NCBI RefSeq assembly: GCF_001937445.1
Contig: NZ_MSKS01000006.1
Span: 1-64,000, forward strand
Origin: Actinomyces oris
GTDB lineage: Bacteria; Actinomycetota; Actinomycetes; Actinomycetales; Actinomycetaceae
Direction of reading: 5' to 3'
Length of the DNA: 64,000 nucleotides
The position numbers were made by a program, and so were the translations under genes. Shown piece by piece: positions 44,057 through 51,876 of the stretch. Below the pieces are notes generated by a model. The model had not been told where the DNA came from and made no database searches. It was given only the letters and a program-made list of their open reading frames with translations. Each line of letters begins with the position of its first letter. Position 1 is the stretch's first letter.

Positions 44057-45075
44057 GCCCCAGGAACCCCGTTGCGGCCTGGGGGTGCAGGTCGCAACGG
44101 TCAGGCCTGTCGCTCCTGGTCGGTGGCCTTCTGCTTCTGCTCGTCCTGGGACTGGTGTCGGTGTGTATAGGAGTGGCGGACTTCGATCCGGTGGATCTGG
44201 TTCGCGCCGGTTCGCAGGGCCGCTCCATGCGCCTCTTCATGGTCTCGAGAGTGCCGCGCACCCTGGCAGCCGTCCTCGCCGGTTCGGGCATCGCTGTGGC
44301 GGGCGCCGTCATGCAGATGAGTGTGCGCAACCGTTTCGTGTCCCCGACCACGGCAGGCACGACTCAGTTCGCCGTCGTCGGGCTGCTGCTTGTGGCTCTC
44401 TTCGCACCGGGCACCAGTGTTCTGGTGAAGATGCTGGTGGCCTCGGCATGCGCGGTAGCGGGCTCGGCCGTCTTCCTGTGGCTCCTGCGACTGCTGCCCC
44501 ACCGGCGCACGTCCGATGACGTCACGGTCCCCCTGATCGGCCTCATGCTCGGTGGCGTGGTCGGAGCGGGTACCACCTTCGTGGCCTGGCGCTACGACCT
44601 GCTGCAGTCACTAGGTTCCTGGACGGCCGGCGACCTGTCCCGGGTGCTGGCCGGCCGCTATGAGCTGCTCTGGCTGGTGGCGCTCGTCGTCCTGCTGCTC
44701 TATCTCGCCGCCGACCGCCTCACTGTGGCGAGCCTTGGGGCGGAGACGGCCACCGGGCTCGGGCTGAGCTATCACCGCACCATCAACCTGACGATCATGG
44801 CCGCGGCCGTCATGACGGCGGTCAGCGTCGTCGTGGTCGGGAGCCTGCCGTTCCTCGGGCTCGTGGTACCCAACATCGTCTCCCGGCTCATGGGGGACAA
44901 TCTGCGCCGGAGTCTTCCGGTCATTGCCGTCGGTGGTGCCGTGCTCACGCTGGGGTGCGACGTCGTCGGACGCGTGGTCCGCTACCCCTACGAGGTTCCG
45001 CTGTCCGTCATCATGGGGGTCGTCGGCGCCGGCGTCTTCACGGTGCTCATCCTGCGAGGAGTGGAACGTGGTTGA
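44053..45075 (+). CDS. FecCD-family siderophore ABC permease (first)
   Basis: A 340-residue membrane protein with about nine to ten hydrophobic segments. RVPRTLAAVLAGSGIAVAGAVMQMSVRNRFVSPTTAGTTQFA is the FecCD signature and GSLPFLGLVVPNIVSRLMGDNLRRSLP the ATPase-coupling loop. It overlaps the lipoprotein stop by 4 bases (ATGA). Pairs with the next permease. Confidence 0.92.
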   Translation: MSPRNPVAAWGCRSQRSGLSLLVGGLLLLLVLGLVSVCIGVADFDPVDLVRAGSQGRSMRLFMVSRVPRTLAAVLAGSGIAVAGAVMQMSVRNRFVSPTTAGTTQFAVVGLLLVALFAPGTSVLVKMLVASACAVAGSAVFLWLLRLLPHRRTSDDVTVPLIGLMLGGVVGAGTTFVAWRYDLLQSLGSWTAGDLSRVLAGRYELLWLVALVVLLLYLAADRLTVASLGAETATGLGLSYHRTINLTIMAAAVMTAVSVVVVGSLPFLGLVVPNIVSRLMGDNLRRSLPVIAVGGAVLTLGCDVVGRVVRYPYEVPLSVIMGVVGAGVFTVLILRGVERG

Positions 45076-46051
45076 CGCGCTGTCCAGACGTCGTCGCCGG
45101 GAGAACCTGCGTTCCGTCCTCCGCCTGGTGGTCGTCCTGCTCCTGGTGCTGGTGGCCAGCGGCGTCTTCCTGGTCATCAACGCCTTCGACCCGCTTCTGG
45201 TCCTGCCCTACCGGCTGCCCTCCCTCGGGGCGATGCTGTGTGTGGGATGGGCCAGTGGCGTGTCCACCGTCATGTTCCAGACGGTCACCGGCAACCGGAT
45301 CCTCACGCCCTCCGTTCTCGGTCTGGATGCGCTCTACGCCCTGCTGCAGGTGGTTCTTCTTCTCGTGCTGGGGGCGGCGGGACTCTCCTCGCTGCCGGAC
45401 CTGGGTGCGTTCGTCCTGACACTTCTGGTGATGATCGGTGTGTCTGTGGCGCTCATGGGTGCCGTGCTCGGTGCCAGGCGCTCGGTGACCACATTGGTGC
45501 TGCTGGGCATCGTGCTGGGAACCTTCCTGCGCTCAGGGACCACCTTCATCCAGCGGCTTCTGGATCCCAATGACTTCCTCATCCTTCAGGACCGGCTCTT
45601 CGCCTCCTTCGGCTCGATCAACCCCGATCTGCTGGTGCTCTCGCTGGTCCTGACCGCCGCCGTGTCGATTCTGGCGATCCGGGAGCTGCGGGCGCTCGAT
45701 GTCGTGGCTCTCGGGCCCGATGTCGCCACCGCACTCGGAGTCGATCACCGTCGTATCAGCCGGCGCGTGATGGTCATGGTGGCCGTGCTGGTATCCGTGT
45801 CCACGGCCCTGGTCGGGCCGATCATGTTCCTGGGCCTCCTCGTTGCCCACCTGGCCTACTGGGCCGCCGGTACCAACCGCCATGTGGTCACCGTGCCCAT
45901 GGCGGCACTCGTCGCCATGCTCGTCCTGGTGACCGGACAGACAGTGCTGGCTCATGTCCTGGACGCCGACAACGTCCTGTCCGTCATCATCGAGTTCCTC
46001 GGCGGGCTCACCCTCATCGCCCTGATCATCAGCTCCAGGAGACGTTCATGA
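45068..46051 (+). CDS. FecCD-family siderophore ABC permease (second)
   Basis: A 327-residue partner permease. The start is GTG 45068, overlapping the previous gene by 8 bases, with GAGGAGTGG just upstream. YRLPSLGAMLCVGWASGVSTVMFQTVTGNRILTPSVLGLDALYALLQ is the FecCD signature; GPIMFLGLLVAHLAYWAAGTNRH is the coupling loop. A basic SRRRRRENLR tail precedes the first helix. Confidence 0.92.
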   Translation: MVDALSRRRRRENLRSVLRLVVVLLLVLVASGVFLVINAFDPLLVLPYRLPSLGAMLCVGWASGVSTVMFQTVTGNRILTPSVLGLDALYALLQVVLLLVLGAAGLSSLPDLGAFVLTLLVMIGVSVALMGAVLGARRSVTTLVLLGIVLGTFLRSGTTFIQRLLDPNDFLILQDRLFASFGSINPDLLVLSLVLTAAVSILAIRELRALDVVALGPDVATALGVDHRRISRRVMVMVAVLVSVSTALVGPIMFLGLLVAHLAYWAAGTNRHVVTVPMAALVAMLVLVTGQTVLAHVLDADNVLSVIIEFLGGLTLIALIISSRRRS

Positions 46052-46806
46052 TCGCAGTTCGTAGCCTTGCCAAGTCCTACGGTGAGCGTCAGGTGCTCTC
46101 CGACGTCAACCTCGACCTGCCGGCCGGCGGAGTCATCGGGCTGGTTGGTGCCAACGGGGCTGGTAAGTCCACGCTGTTGTCCGTGATCGCCAGACTCCTA
46201 GGAGCTGACGCCGGCACGGTGGAAGTCGGTGGTCTGAACGTCGCCACCGCCCCGGGACGCCAGCTCGCCACCGTTCTGTCCGTCCTCAAGCAGGACAACC
46301 ACCTCGCCGTGCGACTGACTGTGCGTGACCTCGTGGGATTCGGCCGCTATCCGCACAACCGGGGACGTCCCACCGAGCACGATGAGACGATCGTCGATCA
46401 GGCCCTGGAGTGGATGGACCTGACGGAGCTGGCCGACCGCTACCTCGACGAGATGTCCGGTGGGCAGCGCCAGCGGGCCTTCGTTGCCATGGTGCTGGCC
46501 CAGGAGACTCCCTATATGCTCCTGGACGAGCCCCTCAACAACCTGGACATGGTCCACTCGGTGGCCATGATGCGTCGTCTACGCGCTGCCGCCCACGAGC
46601 TCGAGCGCACGGTCGTGGTTGTCATGCATGACATCAATATGGCCGCCGCATGGTCGGACCGGATCGTCGCCATGCGTGAGGGCCGGGTCGTCCTTCAAGG
46701 AACCCCCGAGGAGACCATGACCCGAGAGTGTCTGAGCGAGGTCTTCGGCATGGATGTGCCGGTCCATGAGATCGACGGCAGGCGCATCGCCTTCGTCTGG
46801 GGCTGA
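46048..46806 (+). CDS. Siderophore ABC transporter ATPase (FepC/YclP-like)
   Basis: A 252-residue ATPase. Walker A GANGAGKST, Q-loop LKQDNH, signature MSGGQRQRAF, Walker B YMLLDEPLNNLD and switch His VMHDIN are all present. Overlaps the second permease by 4 bases and completes the iron uptake operon of lipoprotein, two permeases and ATPase. Iron control through the box at 42890 is inferred. Confidence 0.93.
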   Translation: MIAVRSLAKSYGERQVLSDVNLDLPAGGVIGLVGANGAGKSTLLSVIARLLGADAGTVEVGGLNVATAPGRQLATVLSVLKQDNHLAVRLTVRDLVGFGRYPHNRGRPTEHDETIVDQALEWMDLTELADRYLDEMSGGQRQRAFVAMVLAQETPYMLLDEPLNNLDMVHSVAMMRRLRAAAHELERTVVVVMHDINMAAAWSDRIVAMREGRVVLQGTPEETMTRECLSEVFGMDVPVHEIDGRRIAFVWG

Positions 46807-46844
46807 TACTCGCCAGCGGCCGCTTCACAGCAGCGCCGGGAGTC

Positions 46845-47825
46845 TTAGAAGCGCTCGGGGTAGCCGAGCTGGACGGAGGTGACCTCGTCCAGGGCGTGGC
46901 GGATCTGAACCGGAAGCTCCAGGTCGTCGGCCGCCAGGACTCCCTGGAGCTGAGCCGGAGTGCGGGCACCCACAATGGTTGAGCTGATCCCGGGGGCGTC
47001 GCGGGCCCAGGCGAGCGCGACCTCGGCCGGCTTACGGTCCAGGCCCGAGGCGGCAGTGGCTACAGCCTCAACCACACCCCGGTGCGCCTCGCCCAGGTAG
47101 GGGGACACGTAGGAGCGCAGGTGCGGGGAGGCGGCCCGCGAGTCCGGTGGAATCGTCGCCCGGTACTTGCCGGTGAGCACGCCCCGACCCAGGGGGGCGT
47201 AGCCGAGGATGCCGAAGCCCAGGGCCTGCGAGGCGGGCCGCAGCTCGCGCTCGATACCTCGGGAGAGCAGCGAGTGCTCCACCTCGACGGCCGCCAGCCC
47301 CGGGCCCCGGCCGTACTCGCTGAGCAGATCATGCATGCGCACCGAAGCCCAGGCGGGGTGGTTGGCGATGCCCACGTACCGGGTGCGCCCGGAGGAGACG
47401 GCCAGGCTCAGTGCGTGGGCCGTCTCCTCCAGGGAGGTGCTGGAATCGGGCACCTGGACCAGCAGGAGGTCCAGGTGATCGGTGCCCAGGCGGGCCAGGC
47501 TGGTGTCGAGCGTGTCCAGCAGCGAGCCGCGGGAGGCGTCAGCCACCGAGGACCGCTCCCCGGTTCGCCAGGTGCGCACTCCGGCCTTGGAGACCAGGAC
47601 GAGGTCCTGGCGATCCACGTGCTCGCGCAGGAGCGCCCCGATCACCTCCTCGCTGACGCCCTCGCCGTAGGAGGCGGCGGTGTCCACAAGCGTGCCCCCG
47701 GCATCGAGGAAGATGTCGAGCTGTTCCTTGGCCTCGAGCTCATCGGTGTCCCGGCCCCAGGTCATCGTGCCCAGGCCCACGGAGGACACACGCAGGCCGG
47801 TCCGGCCGAGTCTCCTGTGCTCCAT
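46845..47825 (-). CDS. Aldo/keto reductase
   Basis: A 326-residue NADPH-dependent (beta/alpha)8 oxidoreductase. It shows LGRTGLRVSSVGLGTMTWG, the catalytic Asp-Tyr in DTAASYGEGVSEE, the catalytic Lys in LVSKAGV, the HLDLLLVQVPD strand (usual His replaced by Val-Gln) and STIVGARTPAQLQ near the cofactor site. The loss of the conserved active-site His is notable. The start is ATG 47825; the open frame extends upstream over tusA but without coding sense. It lies 23 bases behind tusA and is probably the last gene of the sulfur operon. Confidence 0.87.
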   Translation of the reverse strand: MEHRRLGRTGLRVSSVGLGTMTWGRDTDELEAKEQLDIFLDAGGTLVDTAASYGEGVSEEVIGALLREHVDRQDLVLVSKAGVRTWRTGERSSVADASRGSLLDTLDTSLARLGTDHLDLLLVQVPDSSTSLEETAHALSLAVSSGRTRYVGIANHPAWASVRMHDLLSEYGRGPGLAAVEVEHSLLSRGIERELRPASQALGFGILGYAPLGRGVLTGKYRATIPPDSRAASPHLRSYVSPYLGEAHRGVVEAVATAASGLDRKPAEVALAWARDAPGISSTIVGARTPAQLQGVLAADDLELPVQIRHALDEVTSVQLGYPERF

Positions 47826-47848
47826 AGGCCTAACCGTAGCGGCTCGAC

Positions 47849-48070
47849 CTACTTGCGTACGGTGATGGTCCAGGTCGCGTCGCCGGTGCGCTCGAACTCG
47901 GTGACGGTGTAGCCGTTGTCGGCGGCCCAGGCGGGCAGCGTCTGAGTCCCTTGAGTGCAGTCGAAGCCGATGACGAGCTCGTCGCCGACGCTGAGCTCCT
48001 CCATGGCCTCTTCGGCCTCGATGACGGGGAAGGGGCAGACCTGACCGGTGGTCTCCAGAACAGTGCGCAT
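47849..48070 (-). CDS. tusA: TusA-like sulfur carrier protein
   Basis: A 73-residue protein with the TusA/SirA CPxP motif in TTGQVCPFPVIEAEEAM (Cys at residue 12), the persulfide-carrying cysteine. The rest (VGDELVIGFDCTQGTQTLPAWAADNGYTV) follows the two-layer alpha/beta family fold. AAGGAGTC precedes the ATG. It follows the YeeE transporter gene by 80 bases; YeeE-TusA pairs import thiosulfate and pass on its sulfur in other bacteria. Here it is tied to a Cys-containing leader upstream. Confidence 0.92.
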   Translation of the reverse strand: MRTVLETTGQVCPFPVIEAEEAMEELSVGDELVIGFDCTQGTQTLPAWAADNGYTVTEFERTGDATWTITVRK

Positions 48071-48150
48071 GAGTGACTCCTTGAAGCGATGTGATGAGGG
48101 TTCGGGGGCGGTTGGGGCAGCGAGATGGTTGCGGGGGTTCTGGCGAGGCC

Positions 48151-49236
48151 TCAGACGGTGGCGGGCACGCGTGAGGCCGCCCGCTCGGCGCGACGACGCT
48201 GCCGGGGACGGATGAGGAGGAACCAGGCGGCCACCCCGACCCCCAGCACCTGGAAGACCAGTGCGATCCAGCCCTGCCATGACAGGAGCGAGGTCTGCAC
48301 CAGAGCGTTGCCGATGGAGCAGCCACCGGCCCAGGCGGCGCCGATCCCCATGAGGACACCGCCGGCGATGGAGCGCTGGATGACCTGGGCGCTGGGCACG
48401 CGGACGCGGAACTCGCCAGAGGCCTTGGCAGCGAGGTAGGAGCCGAGCAGGATGCCCAGGACCAGGAGCACGCCCCAGTCAAGTCGCTTGACGTCCCCGG
48501 TGACGATGAGGTTCACCAGGTTCGACGACGGCGTCGTGATCCCTAGCCCGTCTGGGCGCCCCGAGGCCCAGGATGTGGGCCAGGCGATGACGGCGACGAC
48601 GCCCACGAGGAATCCGGTGGCCAGAGGGTTCCACTGCTTCTCCAGCAGCAGGTGAGCCAGGCCCGTGCGCTGGGCAGGCAGCTGGATCTGAGCGGGACGG
48701 CTGCGCTCCAGAACGATGAAGCGGTGCACAACGAGCCCGGTGATGGCGGCCAGGATGACGACGCCGCCCCAGCTCGGCAGACCGATGGTGGCCGGGATGG
48801 TGGTCAGGTTGGTGACCCACAGTCCTTTGACCCAGCTCGTCACCCCCGACAGGAGTCCCGTCTTCGACGCGGCCGCCGTGGTGGCATAGGCCACGAGCGC
48901 GAACCAGGAACCGACCAGGCCCTCGCCGGCGCGGTAGTAGGTCCCGGTGGCGCAGCCGCCGGCCAGGACGATCCCGACTCCGAACAGGAAAGAACCGACA
49001 ACGGTGGCAACCACCGACAGCTTGGGGATCTCAGGGGTGATGGAGCCTGTTGAGGTCAGGACGGCGACTCCGACCGCCTGAACGGCGATGGCCAGCAGGA
49101 AGGCTGTGAACCAGCGCCAGGAGCGGGAGACCCACAGGTCCCGGAAGGCACCGGTGATGCAGAAACGGCCCCGTTGGAGGATGAAACCGAGGACGGCTCC
49201 AACGATGAGCCCAGTGAGGATGGTGGGTGACGGCAT
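48151..49236 (-). CDS. YeeE/YedE-type thiosulfate transporter (TsuA-like)
   Basis: A 361-residue membrane protein with about nine to ten hydrophobic segments. The three conserved Cys motifs of thiosulfate channels are visible: QRGRFCITGAFRD near the N-terminus, LAGGCATGTYYRAGEG in the first half, and AGGCSIGNALVQTSLLS in the second. A basic tail (RPRQRRRAERAASR) ends it. First structural gene of the operon yeeE-tusA-aldo/keto reductase. The 197 bases between its start and the leader-peptide stop hold the alternative hairpins described below. Confidence 0.9.
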   Translation of the reverse strand: MPSPTILTGLIVGAVLGFILQRGRFCITGAFRDLWVSRSWRWFTAFLLAIAVQAVGVAVLTSTGSITPEIPKLSVVATVVGSFLFGVGIVLAGGCATGTYYRAGEGLVGSWFALVAYATTAAASKTGLLSGVTSWVKGLWVTNLTTIPATIGLPSWGGVVILAAITGLVVHRFIVLERSRPAQIQLPAQRTGLAHLLLEKQWNPLATGFLVGVVAVIAWPTSWASGRPDGLGITTPSSNLVNLIVTGDVKRLDWGVLLVLGILLGSYLAAKASGEFRVRVPSAQVIQRSIAGGVLMGIGAAWAGGCSIGNALVQTSLLSWQGWIALVFQVLGVGVAAWFLLIRPRQRRRAERAASRVPATV

Positions 49237-49385
49237 GGTGCGGTCCTTGTCCGGCTGCTGCTGTCAGGTGCAAGCAGCCTGCGTGGGGACCGGTGACGCA
49301 GCACAGGTGGAAAGACAGAGACAGGCCACGTCATCCGGTGGGGGAGTGAGGTGGAGGCCTGGCTGGACGTGGCTGATGGGACGCC

Positions 49386-49437
49386 GTCTCAGGGGCGCCG
49401 GGAGCCGGGGAGAACGATCTGTCTGAGACCACCTCAG
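49386..49437 (-). promoter_or_regulatory. Alternative hairpins after the Cys leader peptide
   Basis: In the minus-strand transcript CTGAG (49437-49433, containing the leader stop codon) can pair with CTCAG (49427-49423) over a 5-base loop. The same CTCAG, as part of GTCTCAG (49429-49423), can instead pair with CTGAGAC (49392-49386), enclosing a GC-rich 30-base stretch. The two pairings exclude each other. No U-tract follows the second hairpin, so it may act through Rho or on translation. Confidence 0.55.
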
Positions 49438-49517
49438 AACGCCCGAACCAGGCAGCGCATACACATGCCGGCTCCGCGCGAGGCGGTGCGGGCTGCGTTG
49501 GCCTGGACGACGTTCAT
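49434..49517 (-). CDS. 27-residue leader peptide with two Cys codons
   Basis: The ATG at 49517 has GGAGAAG starting 10 bases upstream. The peptide is basic and ends with a GMCMRCLVRAF segment; Cys19 and Cys22 are 6 to 9 codons before the stop. It lies between a good promoter and a thiosulfate-transport operon, and its stop codon is inside one arm of a hairpin. Small Cys-containing leader peptides upstream of sulfur genes are known in mycobacteria and streptomycetes. Regulatory translation, not the product, is the likely role. An in-frame ATG 4 codons upstream also exists. Confidence 0.65.
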   Translation of the reverse strand: MNVVQANAARTASRGAGMCMRCLVRAF

Positions 49518-49572
49518 GTGCTTCTCCATGAGGATCTGGGAAGTGCGTGGCGACGGTTGTCAGCCGTCACGG

Positions 49573-49602
49573 ACTGTAATCGACGGCCTCTGGCCGTGGC
49601 AA
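49573..49602 (-). promoter_or_regulatory. Promoter of the sulfur operon with an inverted repeat in its spacer
   Basis: On the minus strand TTGCCA (49602-49597) and TACAGT (49578-49573) are 18 bases apart. A perfect inverted repeat ACGGCC-TCT-GGCCGT (49583-49597) fills the spacer and may be an operator. Transcription would start about 50 bases before the leader ATG. The remaining bases of 49237-49622 not listed separately show no gene. Confidence 0.6.
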
Positions 49603-49622
49603 TTCCTGAACAATGGCCGAGA

Positions 49623-50552
49623 TCAGGCAGCCGTGCGGCGGGCGCTCAGGAGGCGGGCGATCCCGTCATCGGGCACCTGCGGCGTGGTGCCGCCGAAGAG
49701 CGGGCACTGGGCCTGGAAGGCGCACCAGTCGCACAGCCGGGAGCGGTGGGGGCGGAAGGAGCCGCTGCGAGCGCAGTCCTCGACCTCGTCCCACAGGCGC
49801 GCCAGGCGCGTCTCGGTGCGTTCCAGCTCGGCCAGGCGAGGGTCATGAGTCAGGACCCGCCCGTCCTTGAGGTAGACCAGCTGGAGACGGGCCGGCGCCC
49901 GCCCGCGCAGGCGCCACAGCACCAGCGCGTAGAAGCGCATCTGAAACAGCGCCTCCTCCATGAAACGTGTGCCGGGGCTGCGCCCGGTCTTGTAGTCGAC
50001 CACTCGCATGGCGCCGTCGGGCGCCACGTCCAGACGGTCCACGAAGCCCCGCAGGAGCAGGCCGCCACCGGTCTCGGTCTGGACGAACAGCTCGCGCTCG
50101 GCCGGCTCCAGGCGCTGGGGGTTCTCCAGGGTGAAGTAGGTGCGAATGAGTCCGCGGGCCTCCTCCAACCAGGTCTCCACGTGGTCGGCGTCCTCGAACA
50201 GGTCCATGACCTCCGGGTTCTTGTCCCGGTGGGAGGCCCACTGGCCGGGCAGGAGCTCGAGGGCCGCCTGTGGGAGGCGTTCCGAGGGCGGAAGATCGTA
50301 AAGCCGCTCCAGCACGCCGTGGACCACGGTGCCCTTGTGCGTCGCCAGCGAACCGGGCTCGGGGAGGCGGTCGACCGTGCGCAGACGGAACATGAGCGGG
50401 CACTGCATGAAGTCCTTGGCCCGGGAGGGGGACAGGGCCGCGCGGCGTCCGCCGCCCGAGCCTCCCCCCGGACGACCACTGGCACCCGGACCGGTGGGCC
50501 TGACGCCGGTCTGGGGCGATGAGCTGGATGCGGTGAGCGGCTCGTGGGACAT
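49623..50552 (-). CDS. RecB-like PD-(D/E)XK nuclease with Fe-S cluster motif
   Basis: A 309-residue nuclease-domain protein. SPSRAKDFMQCPLMFRLRTVDRLPEP opens the domain with the first Cys. The conserved His is in GTVVHGVLERLYDL, and the active-site Asp and D-Y-K residues are in GFVDRLDVAPDGAMRVVDYKTG. A C-terminal CDWCAFQAQCP supplies three further Cys, as in Cas4/AddB iron-staple nucleases. The start at 50552 is chosen because TAGCGT (complement of 50560-50565) ends 7 bases upstream, typical of leaderless genes. It is divergent from the M50 gene. In actinobacteria this pair commonly lies next to trmI and the pup locus. Confidence 0.88.
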   Translation of the reverse strand: MSHEPLTASSSSPQTGVRPTGPGASGRPGGGSGGGRRAALSPSRAKDFMQCPLMFRLRTVDRLPEPGSLATHKGTVVHGVLERLYDLPPSERLPQAALELLPGQWASHRDKNPEVMDLFEDADHVETWLEEARGLIRTYFTLENPQRLEPAERELFVQTETGGGLLLRGFVDRLDVAPDGAMRVVDYKTGRSPGTRFMEEALFQMRFYALVLWRLRGRAPARLQLVYLKDGRVLTHDPRLAELERTETRLARLWDEVEDCARSGSFRPHRSRLCDWCAFQAQCPLFGGTTPQVPDDGIARLLSARRTAA

Positions 50553-50694
50553 GGGCATGACGCTACCGTGAGGAGGTGAGGCGGCGTCGGAGCTGGACGG
50601 AGGGAGCGGCCTTCCTCCACAGGCTGCGTCCGTGGGGAGAGACATCCGCGGCTGTGGCCGCCGAGTGGATGCGGTGCCCCGCTGCCGACGGCGT

Positions 50695-50700
50695 TAGGCT
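50695..50700 (+). promoter_or_regulatory. -10 of a probable leaderless promoter (M50 gene)
   Basis: TAGGCT ends 7 bases before the ATG at 50708; no Shine-Dalgarno is seen. Confidence 0.4.
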
Positions 50701-50707
50701 CGTGCCC

Positions 50708-51829
50708 ATGCCTGCCTCCACATCCACCGGCGAGTGGGTCATCGCCCGCGTCGGCGGCGCCCCTGTCGTCATCTCGCCGACCTCTCTCCTGCTCGGCCTG
50801 CTCATCGCCGGCAGCTGGTACCCGCTGGTCTCCTCAGCCCTGGGCGCCTTCGGGACCACGACGGTGCTGCTGGTGGTGGTCTCCACGGTCCTGGGCGTTG
50901 CGGCCTCGGTTCTGCTGCACGAGCTGGCCCACGGACTGTCCGGAACTCTCATGGGCAGGCGCCCCACCCGTTACGAGCTCTACCTGTGGGGCGGGCGCAC
51001 CTCCTTCGGGCCGGCACGCGAGTGGACCGCGTGGAAGGACCTGGTCACCTCCCTGTCAGGACCGGCCACCAACCTGCTCCTGTGGCTGATCGGAACCGTG
51101 GTGCAGGACTTCGTGAGTCTGTCGGTTCCCGTCGCCTTCACCATATGGGCCGTGACCCTGGTCAACCTGGCCCTGGCCGTCTTCAACGCCCTGCCGGGTC
51201 TTCCCCTCGACGGCGGCTACGCCCTGGCCGCGCTCGTGGTCCAGGTGACCGGTAATCGTCGGCTCGGTCTCAAAGTGGCCGGCTGGGGCGGGCTGGCGGT
51301 GGTCGGCGGTGTCGTGTGGTGGTGGATCCTGCGCCCCCTCGTGCTTGACGGCCGCCAGCCCGACGCCTTCAGCCTCATCCTGGTTGTCATGGTGGGCTGG
51401 TCGATCGTGGCCTCCAGCTGGCAGGTCCTCGAGCTCGGGGGAGGAGCCCGGGCCGCCTCGAAGCTGGACCTGCGCGAGCTGTCCAGACCCCTGCGCGTCG
51501 TCGGCCCCGACACACCTGTGTCCCAGGTGCGTGAAGCGCTGGCCCAGGGAGCCGTACTCGTCCTCGTCACTGACGGGCCCGAGCTGGTGGGCACGATCGA
51601 TGAGGCATCCCTCAAGGAGCTCGGGCTGTCGGACGCAGCGAGCCCGGCCCCCGTGAACGGGGTGAGCGCCAGGCAGGTCTGCACGGTGCTGCCGGCCGCG
51701 GCGGTGACCACCGACCTGACCGGCCAGGCGGCCGCCGATGCCATGAAACGAGCCCGGGAGGTCTCACGCTGGCTGGTGCTCGTGGAAGCGGGGAGCCTGG
51801 CCGGCGCGGTCCCCACCGGCGCGCGCTGA
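50708..51829 (+). CDS. M50-family site-2 metalloprotease with C-terminal CBS-like region
   Basis: A 373-residue membrane protein. The zinc motif HELAHGL lies in the third hydrophobic segment near residue 71, and the second metal site is in NALPGLPLDGGYALAAL near residue 168. Six or so membrane segments are followed by a cytoplasmic region of about 130 residues with two weak CBS-type repeats (RPLRVVGPDTPVSQVREALAQGAVLVLVTDGPELVGTIDEASL). This fits the Rv2625c-like/SpoIVFB-type M50B proteases. Substrate unknown. Confidence 0.88.
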   Translation: MPASTSTGEWVIARVGGAPVVISPTSLLLGLLIAGSWYPLVSSALGAFGTTTVLLVVVSTVLGVAASVLLHELAHGLSGTLMGRRPTRYELYLWGGRTSFGPAREWTAWKDLVTSLSGPATNLLLWLIGTVVQDFVSLSVPVAFTIWAVTLVNLALAVFNALPGLPLDGGYALAALVVQVTGNRRLGLKVAGWGGLAVVGGVVWWWILRPLVLDGRQPDAFSLILVVMVGWSIVASSWQVLELGGGARAASKLDLRELSRPLRVVGPDTPVSQVREALAQGAVLVLVTDGPELVGTIDEASLKELGLSDAASPAPVNGVSARQVCTVLPAAAVTTDLTGQAAADAMKRAREVSRWLVLVEAGSLAGAVPTGAR

Positions 51830-51864
51830 GCAGTCGCGGGGGCCACAGCGATCAACTGCCCGGC

Positions 51865-51870
51865 TAGGCT
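51865..51870 (+). promoter_or_regulatory. -10 of a probable leaderless promoter (methyltransferase gene)
   Basis: TAGGCT ends 6 bases before the ATG at 51877; no ribosome site is present. Confidence 0.4.
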
Positions 51871-51876
51871 AACGTC

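Noticed and set aside
47826-48482. Upstream extension of the aldo/keto reductase frame
   Set aside because: It is open only because it is a shadow of tusA and yeeE; the family N-terminus begins at 47825.
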